From positions 1-14,356 of the forward strand of contig DATKMG010000737.1 in assembly GCA_035541995.1 (NCBI GenBank): a stretch of 14,356 nt of DNA. Reading direction: 5' to 3'. How positions within the stretch are numbered: the first letter of the stretch is position 1; each line of letters opens with the position of its first letter. Positions 1-7,534 of the stretch are shown here, piece by piece. Source of the DNA: DATKMG01 sp035541995 (GTDB taxonomy: Bacteria > Acidobacteriota > Terriglobia > Versatilivoradales > Versatilivoraceae). The position numbers were made by a program, and so were the translations under genes. The notes beneath the pieces are model-generated. The model was not told the DNA's origin, searched no databases, and saw only the letters and a list, made by a program, of their open reading frames with translations.

Positions 1-2635
1 CCTTCAATTGTCTCAGGTGGCTCTGTTGCTCTGCAATGAGATTCTCGATCTCACTCTTAGCTGCATCAGTAGTGGTAATTTCCATTTCATACTGACCCTT
101 CTGCTCTGCCACCTGAATTGTCTCTCCTTCAATCCGCTGCAACTCCAGTCTTGCCAGCTCTTCTCTCCGCGTCAAGCGGTCTAATTCACTCTCCAATTGT
201 TTCACTTGAAGTTCAGACCCAAGTAATGCTTTATCGAGCTCCTGAGTCTGATCACGAACGTCATCAACTTCGGCTTCTACAGAGTGAATGGATTGACGAA
301 GACTCTGCTGAGCCTCCTCCTTGACTCCAATTTCTTTCCGCAAGGAATCGACTCTTCGATTCAGCTCCCGGATTTCCCGTTTCATGGAAAGGTGCCCGCC
401 GGTTGTCCTGCCTCCTCCGGAAATGAGTCGGCCACGGACCATTTCACCTTCGACGGTAAGAAAGATCAACTGTGGGTAGTTCTGGGCAAGTTCCCAGGCC
501 TGCTGGTAATTCGGTACAATGAAAGCCTGCTGTAGATGGGGCAGAGCTTCATGAGCTGCCTTCCGAATGGGCTCAGGAAATCTGATGACTGTTGAGAGAG
601 GGATGGCAGAGAACTCCTCTCGTGCCAATTCAGAGACTTGGGCTTGCCAGTCCGAAGACGCTCCTTTCTCCCCGTTCCCCCAAAGCAGGAACGTGCCCTT
701 TCCGGCGCCTTTCTTGCGCAGGAAGCTGATACCGCCTGCAGCTTCCGACGGATTTTCAACCAGGAGGTACTCCAGCTCCTGTTTCAGAAAATCCTCTACA
801 GTTGCTTCATACGGGGAATCCACTTCAACTACGTCGGCGAGGATGCCGGAGGTTCGAAACCCATCTCCAGCCGCGTCACTCGCCGCCGACAGTAAGATTC
901 GGACAGCTTCGGTACTGTAGGCATGATGAGCGACCAGTTCCTTTAAGGATTCCAGCCTGTGTGAACTGGCGCTGAACTTCTCTTTCGTATCGTTCAGAGC
1001 TTCAACAAGGGATGCTTCCTGGCTCTTGAGCTCAGAGAGTTTCTGGGCCAGTGCCGTGCCGGTCTCACGAAGGCTTTTCAGACGCTGGGAATGTTGTTCA
1101 AACTGCCGGCGAGAACTATCGAGATCTCTCGTCATCAAGTCTCGGCTGGCACCGGTCTCGGCTCTCTCAACATTTAGGCGGGCAATTTGTTGTTGGAGCC
1201 GCTTTTCCAGCTCGTCGAGTTGGACCACTTGATTACGGAGAGCCGCCGCGCGCCCGACAGAATCCAAAAGCTGAGACTGGTACTGGTCGTCTGTGGATTC
1301 CAGTTCCTGGATGCGCATCTGCAGGCCCTGTGCATAAGAATTTTGGGCCTGAAATTCGAACTGAACCTTGTCGAGGTTTCCCTTGGCTTCCTGCAGAGCC
1401 TGTTGTTTTTGGTCGAATTCCTCCAGACAAATCTGTTCCTGTTGATGCAGTCGCTCGATCTCCAGGCTGTTTTCCTGAGAACGAGATTCCAGTTCCCTCG
1501 ATTGTTCCCTCTGGTACTGGATCTTCTGCTGGGCCCGCTCCAATTCCAGATTAAGGATGGCCAGTTGTTCACGCAGCAGTTTCAGATGATCGTCTTTCTG
1601 TTGCAGCACGAGGTTGTTCTGACGGTAGGCGACTTCCTTATCCAGAATCTCCTGATGTTGCTGGCGGTATTGCTCGGTGATGCTATTAAGAGCCTCATCG
1701 TTCTGCCTGACGAGGACCAGCAGGTTCATCTCCCGAGCAACAAACAACCGCTTCGAAATGTCTCGCATCTTTTCGCGGAGTTCACCATAGCGGCGAGCCC
1801 TGGCGGCCTGGCGTTTCAGGGAATTCAACTGCTTGCTTACTTCTTCTGCGATATCGTTGATCCGGAGCAGGTTTTGTTTAGCCTGTTCCAATCTGGATTC
1901 TGCCAGTTTGCGCTTGGATTTGAATTTGGTGATCCCGGCTGCCTCTTCAATGATGGCCCGTCGATCTGACGGCTTGGAACTGAGGATCATTCCCACGCGA
2001 CCCTGTTCGATAATGGCATATGAATCCGGTCCCAAGCCGGTTCCCATGAAAATGTCCTGAATATCACGAAGGCGGACTTGACGGCCATTGATCAAGTACT
2101 CACTTTCGCCTGAGCGGAAAAGGCGCCGAGAGATCACCAATTCCCCCGGGTCGGTCTGAACTTTGGGACGTCGCTTCCGCCCAGCAGCCGTAGCTGCACC
2201 GATTTCGACGGTCACGGCGGAATCAGCCGGACCAGCTGATTCCACTTTCGGCTCCAGGGAACCACCCAAATCAACCAAGAGGGTCGCCGGATCCACTGAC
2301 TTGTTCTGGGGATTCTCGGATTCAGCGCTACTGGGCATCATCCTGTAGCTGGCTTCCCTGAGCATCTCAGGGTCGACGAAGGTCAATGCGACTTCGGCCA
2401 AGCCCAAGGGCAGTCTCATGCGGGTGCCATTGAAGATCACATCCTCCATGCGTCCGCCCCGCAGAGACTTTGGGCTTTGTTCCCCTAGAACCCAGGCGAT
2501 TGCATCCGAGATGTTGCTCTTTCCGCACCCGTTTGGCCCAACGATGGCGGTAATTCCCTCTCCTTTGAAGATTAAGTCAGTCTTGTCAGCAAAGGACTTA
2601 AAGCCTTGTATTTGAATCTTTTGAAGTCTTAGCAA
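1..2635 (-). CDS. smc: Chromosome segregation protein Smc, N-terminal 878 residues (C-terminus beyond left edge)
   Basis: Smc is the ATPase core of the bacterial condensin; it works as a DNA-bound dimer with ScpA and ScpB to compact and segregate the chromosome. The minus-strand frame is open without a stop from 2635 to the window edge. The start looks family-like (MLRLQKIQIQGFKSFADKT), followed by the Walker A motif GPNGCGKS at residues 33-40. Further on are the SGESEYLINGR segment (about 175-185), the Q-loop Gln in IIEQGRV (about 211), a long Gln/Glu-rich coiled coil (about 215-565), a hinge domain (about 570-745) ending in an SGGGRTTGG glycine motif, and the start of the returning coil. 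The ABC signature, Walker B and C-terminal head lie off the edge. The start is TTG at 2635, chosen by family alignment; no strong ribosome site precedes it, and the in-frame TAG at about 2713 limits any upstream start. An insertion of about 60 residues sits in the head (see findings). Full-length family members are about 1,150-1,250 residues. Confidence 0.95.
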   Translation of the reverse strand, partial: MLRLQKIQIQGFKSFADKTDLIFKGEGITAIVGPNGCGKSNISDAIAWVLGEQSPKSLRGGRMEDVIFNGTRMRLPLGLAEVALTFVDPEMLREASYRMMPSSAESENPQNKSVDPATLLVDLGGSLEPKVESAGPADSAVTVEIGAATAAGRKRRPKVQTDPGELVISRRLFRSGESEYLINGRQVRLRDIQDIFMGTGLGPDSYAIIEQGRVGMILSSKPSDRRAIIEEAAGITKFKSKRKLAESRLEQAKQNLLRINDIAEEVSKQLNSLKRQAARARRYGELREKMRDISKRLFVAREMNLLVLVRQNDEALNSITEQYRQQHQEILDKEVAYRQNNLVLQQKDDHLKLLREQLAILNLELERAQQKIQYQREQSRELESRSQENSLEIERLHQQEQICLEEFDQKQQALQEAKGNLDKVQFEFQAQNSYAQGLQMRIQELESTDDQYQSQLLDSVGRAAALRNQVVQLDELEKRLQQQIARLNVERAETGASRDLMTRDLDSSRRQFEQHSQRLKSLRETGTALAQKLSELKSQEASLVEALNDTKEKFSASSHRLESLKELVAHHAYSTEAVRILLSAASDAAGDGFRTSGILADVVEVDSPYEATVEDFLKQELEYLLVENPSEAAGGISFLRKKGAGKGTFLLWGNGEKGASSDWQAQVSELAREEFSAIPLSTVIRFPEPIRKAAHEALPHLQQAFIVPNYQQAWELAQNYPQLIFLTVEGEMVRGRLISGGGRTTGGHLSMKREIRELNRRVDSLRKEIGVKEEAQQSLRQSIHSVEAEVDDVRDQTQELDKALLGSELQVKQLESELDRLTRREELARLELQRIEGETIQVAEQKGQYEMEITTTDAAKSEIENLIAEQQSHLRQLK

Positions 2636-2707
2636 GAGTCGAACCCAGATTTTGCTTGGCGTAGGTACAGACGACGGAACGTCTGATCGTCCTGTGAAGA
2701 TCAACGC

Positions 2708-2736
2708 AGTCTAGCACGGATTTTGTGAGGGTGCAA
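2708..2736 (-). promoter_or_regulatory. Candidate sigma70-type promoter of smc
   Basis: Read on the minus strand, TTGCAC (2731-2736) and TAGACT (2708-2713) are separated by 17 bases, and a TG dinucleotide lies one base upstream of the -10 hexamer (extended -10 type). Transcription would begin near 2701, leaving a leader of about 65 bases before the TTG start of smc. Position and spacing are good, but the hexamers match consensus only in part, so this is a reasoned prediction. Confidence 0.45.
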
Positions 2737-2885
2737 AGCGCTTGATCATAAACGGGCAGAAAAGAGACATAGGGTTGTTTGCATCCTTGTCCCCCATCTC
2801 TGCGCAGCCGACAATGTGGTGTGGCTGTCCCTTAATCGAGTTTGAACTAATCGAGGGTAAGTCACAGATTGATGATCAACAGATT

Positions 2886-2913
2886 TTTACTTTCCATTTT
2901 CTATCCTTATGCT
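2886..2913 (+). promoter_or_regulatory. Weak candidate promoter for the TonB-like gene
   Basis: TTTACT (2886-2891) and TATGCT (2908-2913) are spaced by 16 bases within an AT-rich stretch that stands out from its surroundings; TAAAAT at 2913-2918 is an alternative -10. Transcription would start near 2920, about 80 bases before the mini-ORF at 3002. The hexamers are only moderately close to consensus. Confidence 0.3.
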
Positions 2914-3001
2914 AAAATAAAAAATATGGTGAATGGCCGTGTTTGCATGATCCATCAGGACTTAGTTTAGGTTGTCTGCCAAGCAACTTAAAGGATTGTT
3001 C

Positions 3002-3058
3002 ATGCGTCTAACGGTTAGCATCTATGGAAGCGTGCCGCCCGCTTTGGAGAGTCAATGA
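3002..3058 (+). CDS. Possible 18-residue leader peptide overlapping the TonB-like gene start
   Basis: A short frame reads MRLTVSIYGSVPPALESQ and stops at TGA 3056-3058, which overlaps the ATG of the TonB-like gene at 3055 as ATGA. A good Shine-Dalgarno sequence, AAAGGA at 2990-2995, lies six bases before its ATG. That combination of ribosome site and stop-start overlap is the usual layout of translationally coupled genes, so this may be a leader that sets translation of the downstream gene. The downstream gene also has its own site (GGAGAG at 3046-3051), which overlaps the end of the mini-ORF. The peptide has no recognisable family and no run of one amino acid as in attenuators. Chance remains quite possible at this length. 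Confidence 0.3.
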   Translation: MRLTVSIYGSVPPALESQ

Positions 3059-4647
3059 ATCCGATTGAAGAACAACGAACCTATGTGGAGTTTCTGGAAT
3101 CGGCTGTTGAGGAGGCCAGAAGTTCTGGGAGTGCTGAACGGATAGATGGGCTCGAGAAACTGCTGAAGGAGGCACGTTGGGAATATGCCCGCTTGAAAGT
3201 CAACCTTCAATCTGGACCAGTGACTGAAAGCCTGAAGAGTCCAGAGGTACCCCCGGCAATGCCTCCTTCGGCCTCTCCTCGTCCACTGATGGGACCAGGA
3301 AACAAGGGATTGGAGGTCGCCGGGACGCTCCCTGTCGAGCCGGCTGTGACCGTTCCAGCTGTTCCCAAGAGCATAGTCGCGGAGGCCGCAGAGGCGCTTT
3401 CCCCAAAGCCTCCTGTGATCGTCCAATCGGTTCCCAGGAAGACCGCACTGGAAGGGCCTTCGGCATCTACACAATCGTCAGATTTGGACCTCAAACTGAC
3501 CTACGATTGGGAGCCTCGCTACAAAATACTCCTCAACAATCTGAAGGCGGCTTTCTCTCACGAAGTCAAAGTCTATCAAATCACTGCCCATCCGATCGAA
3601 ACCAATCTGGTTCTGGAGTCTCAGCCCTGGTATAGATCGCTCCTCACCAACGTCAAGTCGATTTTTTCTCAAGAAAAGAAAGACTACTCCCGGATCACCT
3701 CGCGGCCCATTAACACGGATCTAATCATTGAAGCCACTCCTTGGTACTTGGACATATTTTCCCAATTAAAGTCACTCTTCTTCAAAACAGAAAAGCCCGC
3801 CATTGAAATTACCGCGCAGCCCGTCGAGGTTGAAGACATTTTCAAGGAGTACAAATTTCGTTCCACTTCAGTGCTTTTCTCAACGATGCTTCACATTGTG
3901 GGATTAGTGGGAATACTATTCTTCCCAATGTACTTTCTGCACAATACCACGAATACCAAGAAGCTGGAAGGACCTGAAGTCTTACTTGAGCCTTCCAACC
4001 TCCTGCTTCCCCCCAGTCCTGAGAAATCGGGGGGTGGCGGTGGTGGCGGTCGCCGTGACCCCACGCCAGCTTCCCAAGGTCGCTTGCCTCGCCCTTCGAG
4101 TATCCAGTTGACTCCGCCGACCCCCAAACTGGTCAACTTGGACCCGATACTCCCAGCGGAGCCAACAGTGATTGTGCCCCAATTGGCTCAGTTACCTTCG
4201 CTCAACCTGCCCAACTATGGTGATCCGAACGGAATCCCCGGGCCCCCATCAAGTGGGCCAGGTACGGGGGGAGGGATTGGGACTGGGACTGGCGGAGGGG
4301 TGGGTCCCGGCAAAGGTGGCGGTGTGGGACCTGGCGAAGGTGGTGGAATCGGGGGTGGAGTCTACAGGGTTGGTGGCGGAGTCACCCCGCCCACTGTGGT
4401 ATTTAGAGTGGAACCGACTTATTCGGAAGAGGCCCGCAAAGCCAAGTACCAGGGAGTTGTCGTGCTGTCTGCTATTGTCCGAAAAGACGGCACAATTGAA
4501 ATCCTCAAAGTCGTTCGGGGCCTAGGGTTGGGTTTGGACGAGAATGCAATTCAGGCGCTGAAACAGTGGAAATTTCGTCCTGGTATGAGGAACGGCGCTC
4601 CTGTGGATGTCGCTTTAAACATCGAGGTCAATTTCTCCCTGAGATAA
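3055..4647 (+). CDS. TonB-family energy transducer with tandem repeats in its cytoplasmic region
   Basis: TonB proteins carry the inner-membrane proton motive force to outer-membrane transporters. The C-terminal 90 residues (about 440-530) are a typical TonB domain: PTVVFRVEPTYSEEARKAKYQG, then VVVLSAIVRKDGTIEILKVV and NAIQALKQWKFRPGMRNGAPV. A single membrane segment lies at about 271-295. The periplasmic linker (about 315-437) is rich in Pro and Gly, with a run of seven Gly at about 326-332 and GGGVGPGK/GGGVGPGE repeats near 413-428. Unlike classical TonB, which has a very short cytoplasmic tail, this protein has about 270 residues before the membrane: a predicted coiled coil (about 1-50), a Pro/Ala-rich stretch (about 55-145), and three repeats (151-262). 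The ATG at 3055 is supported by GGAGAG at 3046-3051. No exbB/exbD neighbours are visible. Its partner receptor and substrate cannot be told from this window. Confidence 0.88.
   Translation: MNPIEEQRTYVEFLESAVEEARSSGSAERIDGLEKLLKEARWEYARLKVNLQSGPVTESLKSPEVPPAMPPSASPRPLMGPGNKGLEVAGTLPVEPAVTVPAVPKSIVAEAAEALSPKPPVIVQSVPRKTALEGPSASTQSSDLDLKLTYDWEPRYKILLNNLKAAFSHEVKVYQITAHPIETNLVLESQPWYRSLLTNVKSIFSQEKKDYSRITSRPINTDLIIEATPWYLDIFSQLKSLFFKTEKPAIEITAQPVEVEDIFKEYKFRSTSVLFSTMLHIVGLVGILFFPMYFLHNTTNTKKLEGPEVLLEPSNLLLPPSPEKSGGGGGGGRRDPTPASQGRLPRPSSIQLTPPTPKLVNLDPILPAEPTVIVPQLAQLPSLNLPNYGDPNGIPGPPSSGPGTGGGIGTGTGGGVGPGKGGGVGPGEGGGIGGGVYRVGGGVTPPTVVFRVEPTYSEEARKAKYQGVVVLSAIVRKDGTIEILKVVRGLGLGLDENAIQALKQWKFRPGMRNGAPVDVALNIEVNFSLR
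3505..3840 (+). repeat. Three tandem 38-residue protein repeats inside the TonB-like gene
   Basis: Residues 151-188, 189-226 and 227-262 share one pattern: an aromatic start (WEPRY, PWY, PWY), a helix of the type LL.NLKAAF / LLTNVKSIF / IFSQLKSLF, then an IT(A/S).P(I/V) motif followed by E/N-T/V-N/D/E and an acidic-hydrophobic end. The conserved Pro residues fall at 180, 218 and 256, exactly 38 apart. Copies differ clearly in DNA, so the duplication is old and kept as protein. The third copy leads straight into the membrane segment. Confidence 0.85.
4258..4383 (+). repeat. Glycine-rich low-complexity coding tract in the TonB-like linker
   Basis: The DNA is a G-rich run of GGN codons encoding Gly-rich 6-8 residue units with Thr, Val, Pro, Lys and Glu (GGGVGPGK then GGGVGPGE). 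It forms a flexible periplasmic spacer, the role filled by Pro-Lys/Pro-Glu tracts in classical TonB. A shorter glycine run lies at about 4030-4051. Such tracts are prone to length change by slippage. Confidence 0.75.
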
Positions 4648-4651
4648 TCCT

Positions 4652-5488
4652 TCAGGTTCTGGATTGTTCTGATTTTCCTTCCAAGCTAGGGTTCTGACGA
4701 AATCCCTCCTCTTTCTTCAGCCCTTTGAAAACCGCGGAGATTCCCAGAAGAGAGAGTACAACAAGCCAAGCGGGAACTTGCTGGTTCCCCTCGGTCCATG
4801 GCACGAAGTTTCGCAGTGGGTTGTTGAGTAGAAGGATTCCTCCCGCATTAACTCCAAAGTGCGTGACGATGGCTGGATAGAGGCTACCGGTCCGAACCAC
4901 CAAGGTTGCCAACACACATCCCGCCACGGCTGCGACAAGAAACCGGCTCGGATCTTGATGAAAGAATCCGAACATCGCAGAGGTTATCAGAATTGACTGT
5001 GAAATTGACCCGTCCTGAAGAAATCGATCGAAGAGGAAACCGCGAAAACAAAACTCCTCGCACAAGGATGGGACCAGCGCCAGGGAAATCAGCAATCCGA
5101 AGAGGTGCGAGGTCGAAGCTGCTTTCACCAGGGCTTGTGTTTGACGGCCAACCTCCATGGTTTCCGGGATAACATACGACTGCAAAACTTCAATCTCGTC
5201 TAGGAGGAAAATCAGGCACAGCGAAGCAAGTCCGCTCAGCAACGCGTTACGCCAGGAAAAGCCTTTCGACTTGAAGATTGACAATGCGGTCAACCGTTGG
5301 GCCCAGCTGAAGGCAAGAGGAAACCCTGCGACGACCATTAATTGCAGAGATACTGGGATCAATAGACCCTGCCTGGATTGGGTTATGGATGTGGCAAGCA
5401 ATGAAACTAGCCAGAGAGCGGAATAAACTGCGAATCCCTGGACTTTGGGAATTAAGAATATCCCATGCTCGAATAACGGCCTTCTCAT
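4652..5488 (-). CDS. CPBP-family intramembrane metalloprotease (CAAX protease/Abi type)
   Basis: This 278-residue polytopic membrane protein has the three hallmark motifs of the CPBP family: EEFCFR at residues 144-149 (EExxxR), FGFFH at 173-177 (FxxxH) and HFGVN at 210-214 (HxxxN). In this family the Glu and His residues form the active site of an intramembrane glutamic or metal-dependent protease related to Rce1. About eight hydrophobic segments are visible, at roughly 17-35, 42-60, 83-97, 128-141, 163-178, 183-199, 204-222 and 239-254. Bacterial members have varied roles, including bacteriocin self-immunity, peptide maturation and envelope processing; the substrate here is unknown. It is last in a three-gene cluster, 15 bases after the LolA-like gene, and ends four bases from the convergent TonB-like gene. 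I see no strong bidirectional terminator in that tiny gap. Confidence 0.9.
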   Translation of the reverse strand: MRRPLFEHGIFLIPKVQGFAVYSALWLVSLLATSITQSRQGLLIPVSLQLMVVAGFPLAFSWAQRLTALSIFKSKGFSWRNALLSGLASLCLIFLLDEIEVLQSYVIPETMEVGRQTQALVKAASTSHLFGLLISLALVPSLCEEFCFRGFLFDRFLQDGSISQSILITSAMFGFFHQDPSRFLVAAVAGCVLATLVVRTGSLYPAIVTHFGVNAGGILLLNNPLRNFVPWTEGNQQVPAWLVVLSLLGISAVFKGLKKEEGFRQNPSLEGKSEQSRT

Positions 5489-5503
5489 TGTGGAATCGGG
5501 GAT

Positions 5504-6328
5504 TCAGTTCTTACCAGGCTGTGACGCATTGGGTGAGCTGGACGGATCCTGAAATAGCCCGGGATCAAGACCGGAGTCGTACTGGACGCTGTTGAGCGTA
5601 AGTCGTGAGGTCTTGTGTCCCTGGGTGGACAGAATCTCGGTGGGAATCTTGAGACCATCTTTTTCCTCGTACCGAAGGTAGCGTTCTTCACCCTTCACGA
5701 TACCTTTTCCCTTTGGAGACTCCTTTTCGATCTCGTACTCATACCGGGAGATGAGATGGGTGGCGGAGTCAAATGAGAGGCGACCTCGAACGTACTCTCC
5801 AGCCAAAAACCCGGAGACCTCGACCAAATCCAGGGTTTTGCCATCGTCATGGGCCTGCCCAGTATATCGGTGCTTCGGAAAGGAAACCAACAAAAGGTCC
5901 GGTCTCATCTGAACCACCATCCCGATTCTTACGGGATCGATCTCCTTCCTGGGCAAACTCAGGACCGAATTGCCTACCTTCACCCAACCGTTATTTCCAT
6001 TGATGATAGTGACGGCTTCCAGACCGTCTCCTCTTGCTTCGGAGCGAAAAAGGGCATCCGTTTTGAAACAGGCTTTGAGATTAATAGGCTTCTCCCCAGA
6101 GGCACCCAAAGCCTCGATCTGGTAGTCGTAGCATCCGTCCTGCAGGGAAAGGATTTTCGACTCACCACCGTAAGCAGCGGCCGATTGTCGAAAGAGCTCC
6201 GCAGACTTCTCTACCGGCCGGTCGGGCGGGGCAACTTGGTTCTCTGCCTTCGGGGTCACCTCGAACCAGGCAAACTGAGATAAAAATAAGAGGATTGTGA
6301 GACAGGCGCCTCGAAACAGTCTGGTCAT
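5504..6328 (-). CDS. Exported LolA-like (outer-membrane lipoprotein carrier-like) protein
   Basis: A 274-residue protein with an N-terminal export signal: MTRLFRGA followed by a hydrophobic core at about 8-22. The mature part begins with an AYGGESKILSLQDGCYDYQIEA segment and continues as alternating beta-strand pattern (FKTDALFRSEARG, VTIINGNNGWVKVGN, LSFDSATHLISRYEYEI, RYEEKDGLKIPTEI). This is the style of the LolA/LolB-like half-barrel proteins that bind lipid or lipoprotein acyl chains in the periplasm. The match is by pattern and strand layout, so true LolA function is not implied. Two Cys (66, 87) might pair. It lies seven bases after the VWA gene and 15 before the CPBP gene, so all three are probably cotranscribed and translationally coupled. 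The Ser/Pro/Asn-rich tail (about 260-274) looks disordered. Confidence 0.6.
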   Translation of the reverse strand: MTRLFRGACLTILLFLSQFAWFEVTPKAENQVAPPDRPVEKSAELFRQSAAAYGGESKILSLQDGCYDYQIEALGASGEKPINLKACFKTDALFRSEARGDGLEAVTIINGNNGWVKVGNSVLSLPRKEIDPVRIGMVVQMRPDLLLVSFPKHRYTGQAHDDGKTLDLVEVSGFLAGEYVRGRLSFDSATHLISRYEYEIEKESPKGKGIVKGEERYLRYEEKDGLKIPTEILSTQGHKTSRLTLNSVQYDSGLDPGLFQDPSSSPNASQPGKN

Positions 6329-6335
6329 CTGGTGG

Positions 6336-7334
6336 CTAGGATTTCGGAGCGTAATATCCTTTCTTGGCCCGCACCTTGAGGTTCTTCTGGTTCTGAACTG
6401 AAATTTTCAGCGACCGATAACTTCCATCCCGAGCTTGGTTGGTTGATCGGTAGGCGAGGCTGTACTGACTCCGAAGTTCCTCCTGAATTTGGTCGAATGC
6501 CTTCTTAAAATCTTGCGGCTTGGAGGGGAAAAAAGCTCTCCCTCCGGTCACTTCCGCGTATTTCTTAAGCGTTGAGTCATCTCCTTCGTAGCCCATTCCC
6601 ACGGGGCCCATTCCGAAACTAAATCCACCTCTAGTACGGTTCGAAATAGCGAAAATAATCACGTCTGCACGCTGCGCCGATTCCACTGCCTCTTTCATTT
6701 TGAGCTTGCTCGTGGTATCAGCGCCATCGCTGAGGAGTATGATGGATTTTCGGCCGGTCTCCTCTTTCAGCTTCTCATCGCAAGCCAGATAAACGGCATC
6801 GTGGATGGATGTTCCTGAGCCAATGGTGATGGTCTGAATGGACTTTTCCAGCCGTCGCAGGTCGGTTGTGAAATCCTGCAACAACGTCACGCTCCGATCG
6901 AAATTCATAAGGAGAGCCAGATCTTCCTTCCGCAAAACCGACTCCAAGAAATCCATTGCTGTGCGTTTTTCTAAGCCAATTATCGGTTCAACGCTGGGAC
7001 TGCTGTCGATCAGGATGGCCAAGGTCAGTGGCAAGGTGACTTCTTTAGAAAAGTATTCCACCTGCTGCCGCTTACCATCCTCTTCAACAACAAAGTCCTC
7101 CTTATTGAGGTTGGTGATGAGGCGGTTGTTACTATCGCTGATGGTGAACAGCACGTTGACAAGATCCACACTCACTCGGAGAGTTGTCTGATCGTCCTTC
7201 TGTCCCTTCTGTCCCGGAGTATCTGCAAAGGTTTGACCGCCGCCAGTTACCCATAGAAGAATGGGCATTAAGGCTAACAGCCTACAGCGGCGAGGGAGTT
7301 TCAGATGAGAGTTAGATTTGTCAGGAGATTTCAT
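6336..7334 (-). CDS. Secreted VWA-domain protein, acidobacterial VWFA-related family
   Basis: A 332-residue protein with an export signal (basic Arg-Arg-Cys-Arg region at about 15-18, hydrophobic core at about 19-31). A short beta domain follows (about 51-95: TLRVSVDLVNVLFTISDSNN, NKEDFVVEEDGKRQQVEYF). The von Willebrand A domain at about 100-290 has a complete metal-binding site: DxSxS as D110-S112-S114, Thr175 in GSGTSIHDA, and Asp203 in LLSDGAD. This two-part layout with a YSLAYR and KVRAKKGYYAP ending fits the family described as acidobacterial VWFA-related, known mainly by sequence and with no settled function. VWA domains usually mediate metal-dependent protein contacts. A Gly/Met-rich loop (about 236-250) interrupts the domain. 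The gene is first in the cluster and follows a strong candidate promoter; no clear Shine-Dalgarno site precedes its ATG. Confidence 0.85.
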   Translation of the reverse strand: MKSPDKSNSHLKLPRRCRLLALMPILLWVTGGGQTFADTPGQKGQKDDQTTLRVSVDLVNVLFTISDSNNRLITNLNKEDFVVEEDGKRQQVEYFSKEVTLPLTLAILIDSSPSVEPIIGLEKRTAMDFLESVLRKEDLALLMNFDRSVTLLQDFTTDLRRLEKSIQTITIGSGTSIHDAVYLACDEKLKEETGRKSIILLSDGADTTSKLKMKEAVESAQRADVIIFAISNRTRGGFSFGMGPVGMGYEGDDSTLKKYAEVTGGRAFFPSKPQDFKKAFDQIQEELRSQYSLAYRSTNQARDGSYRSLKISVQNQKNLKVRAKKGYYAPKS

Positions 7335-7394
7335 TTGAATTGGCTGTGAACAAGAACCTTCGGGTCAACCTTGCCATCCACACTCGTGCTGGCA

Positions 7395-7423
7395 ATTATA
7401 GGCAAACTCATCTATTTCTGCAA
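7395..7423 (-). promoter_or_regulatory. Sigma70-type promoter of the VWA/LolA-like/CPBP cluster
   Basis: On the minus strand a perfect TATAAT (7395-7400) lies 17 bases after TTGCAG (7418-7423). Transcription would begin near 7388, about 54 bases before the VWA start codon. With no other good promoter seen in the short gaps inside the cluster, this one probably drives all three genes. Confidence 0.55.
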
Positions 7424-7534
7424 ACAGCTGTGTGAAGAAACCGAAGAAACCTCTGATCGTCATCTTTAGTTAGAAAGAACCTTTGTCTAGAAAGTTTGCT
7501 TTAAATGGAAATAAATCCCCTCCGACACCTTATT

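Larger units (their letters stand above)
2636..3054. other. Intergenic region between divergent smc and the TonB-like gene
   Basis: This 419-base gap separates two divergently transcribed genes. It holds the leftward smc promoter, a weak rightward promoter and an 18-codon reading frame, each listed separately. Two short odd palindromes are visible: TTGAT-G-ATCAA at 2869-2879 and CTAAC-G-GTTAG at 3008-3018. Either could be a regulator site or chance. I see no tRNA, no recognisable riboswitch and no strong terminator hairpin here. Confidence 0.5.

Noticed and set aside
1187..1969. Plus-strand open frame of 260 codons
   Set aside because: It lies fully antisense to the coiled coil of smc, has no ribosome site or promoter, and its Leu/Gln-rich translation is what a reversed coiled-coil gene gives.
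3052..3494. Minus-strand open frames over the start of the TonB-like gene
   Set aside because: They are antisense shadows of a clearly coding frame, and their translations resemble no family.
4258..4383. G-rich periodic tract as a possible CRISPR or non-coding tandem repeat
   Set aside because: The period follows codons and encodes a Gly-rich linker inside an intact reading frame; there are no spacers of constant length.
4648..4668. Bidirectional terminator between the convergent TonB-like and CPBP genes
   Set aside because: Only a weak five-base pairing (CCTGA with TCAGG) with a wide loop is visible, without a T-run in either direction.
4652..7334. Reading the VWA/LolA-like/CPBP cluster as an anti-phage defence system
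   Set aside because: CPBP proteins are sometimes labelled Abi, but the partners are exported envelope proteins, and there is no nuclease, ATPase sensor, toxin or mobile gene nearby.
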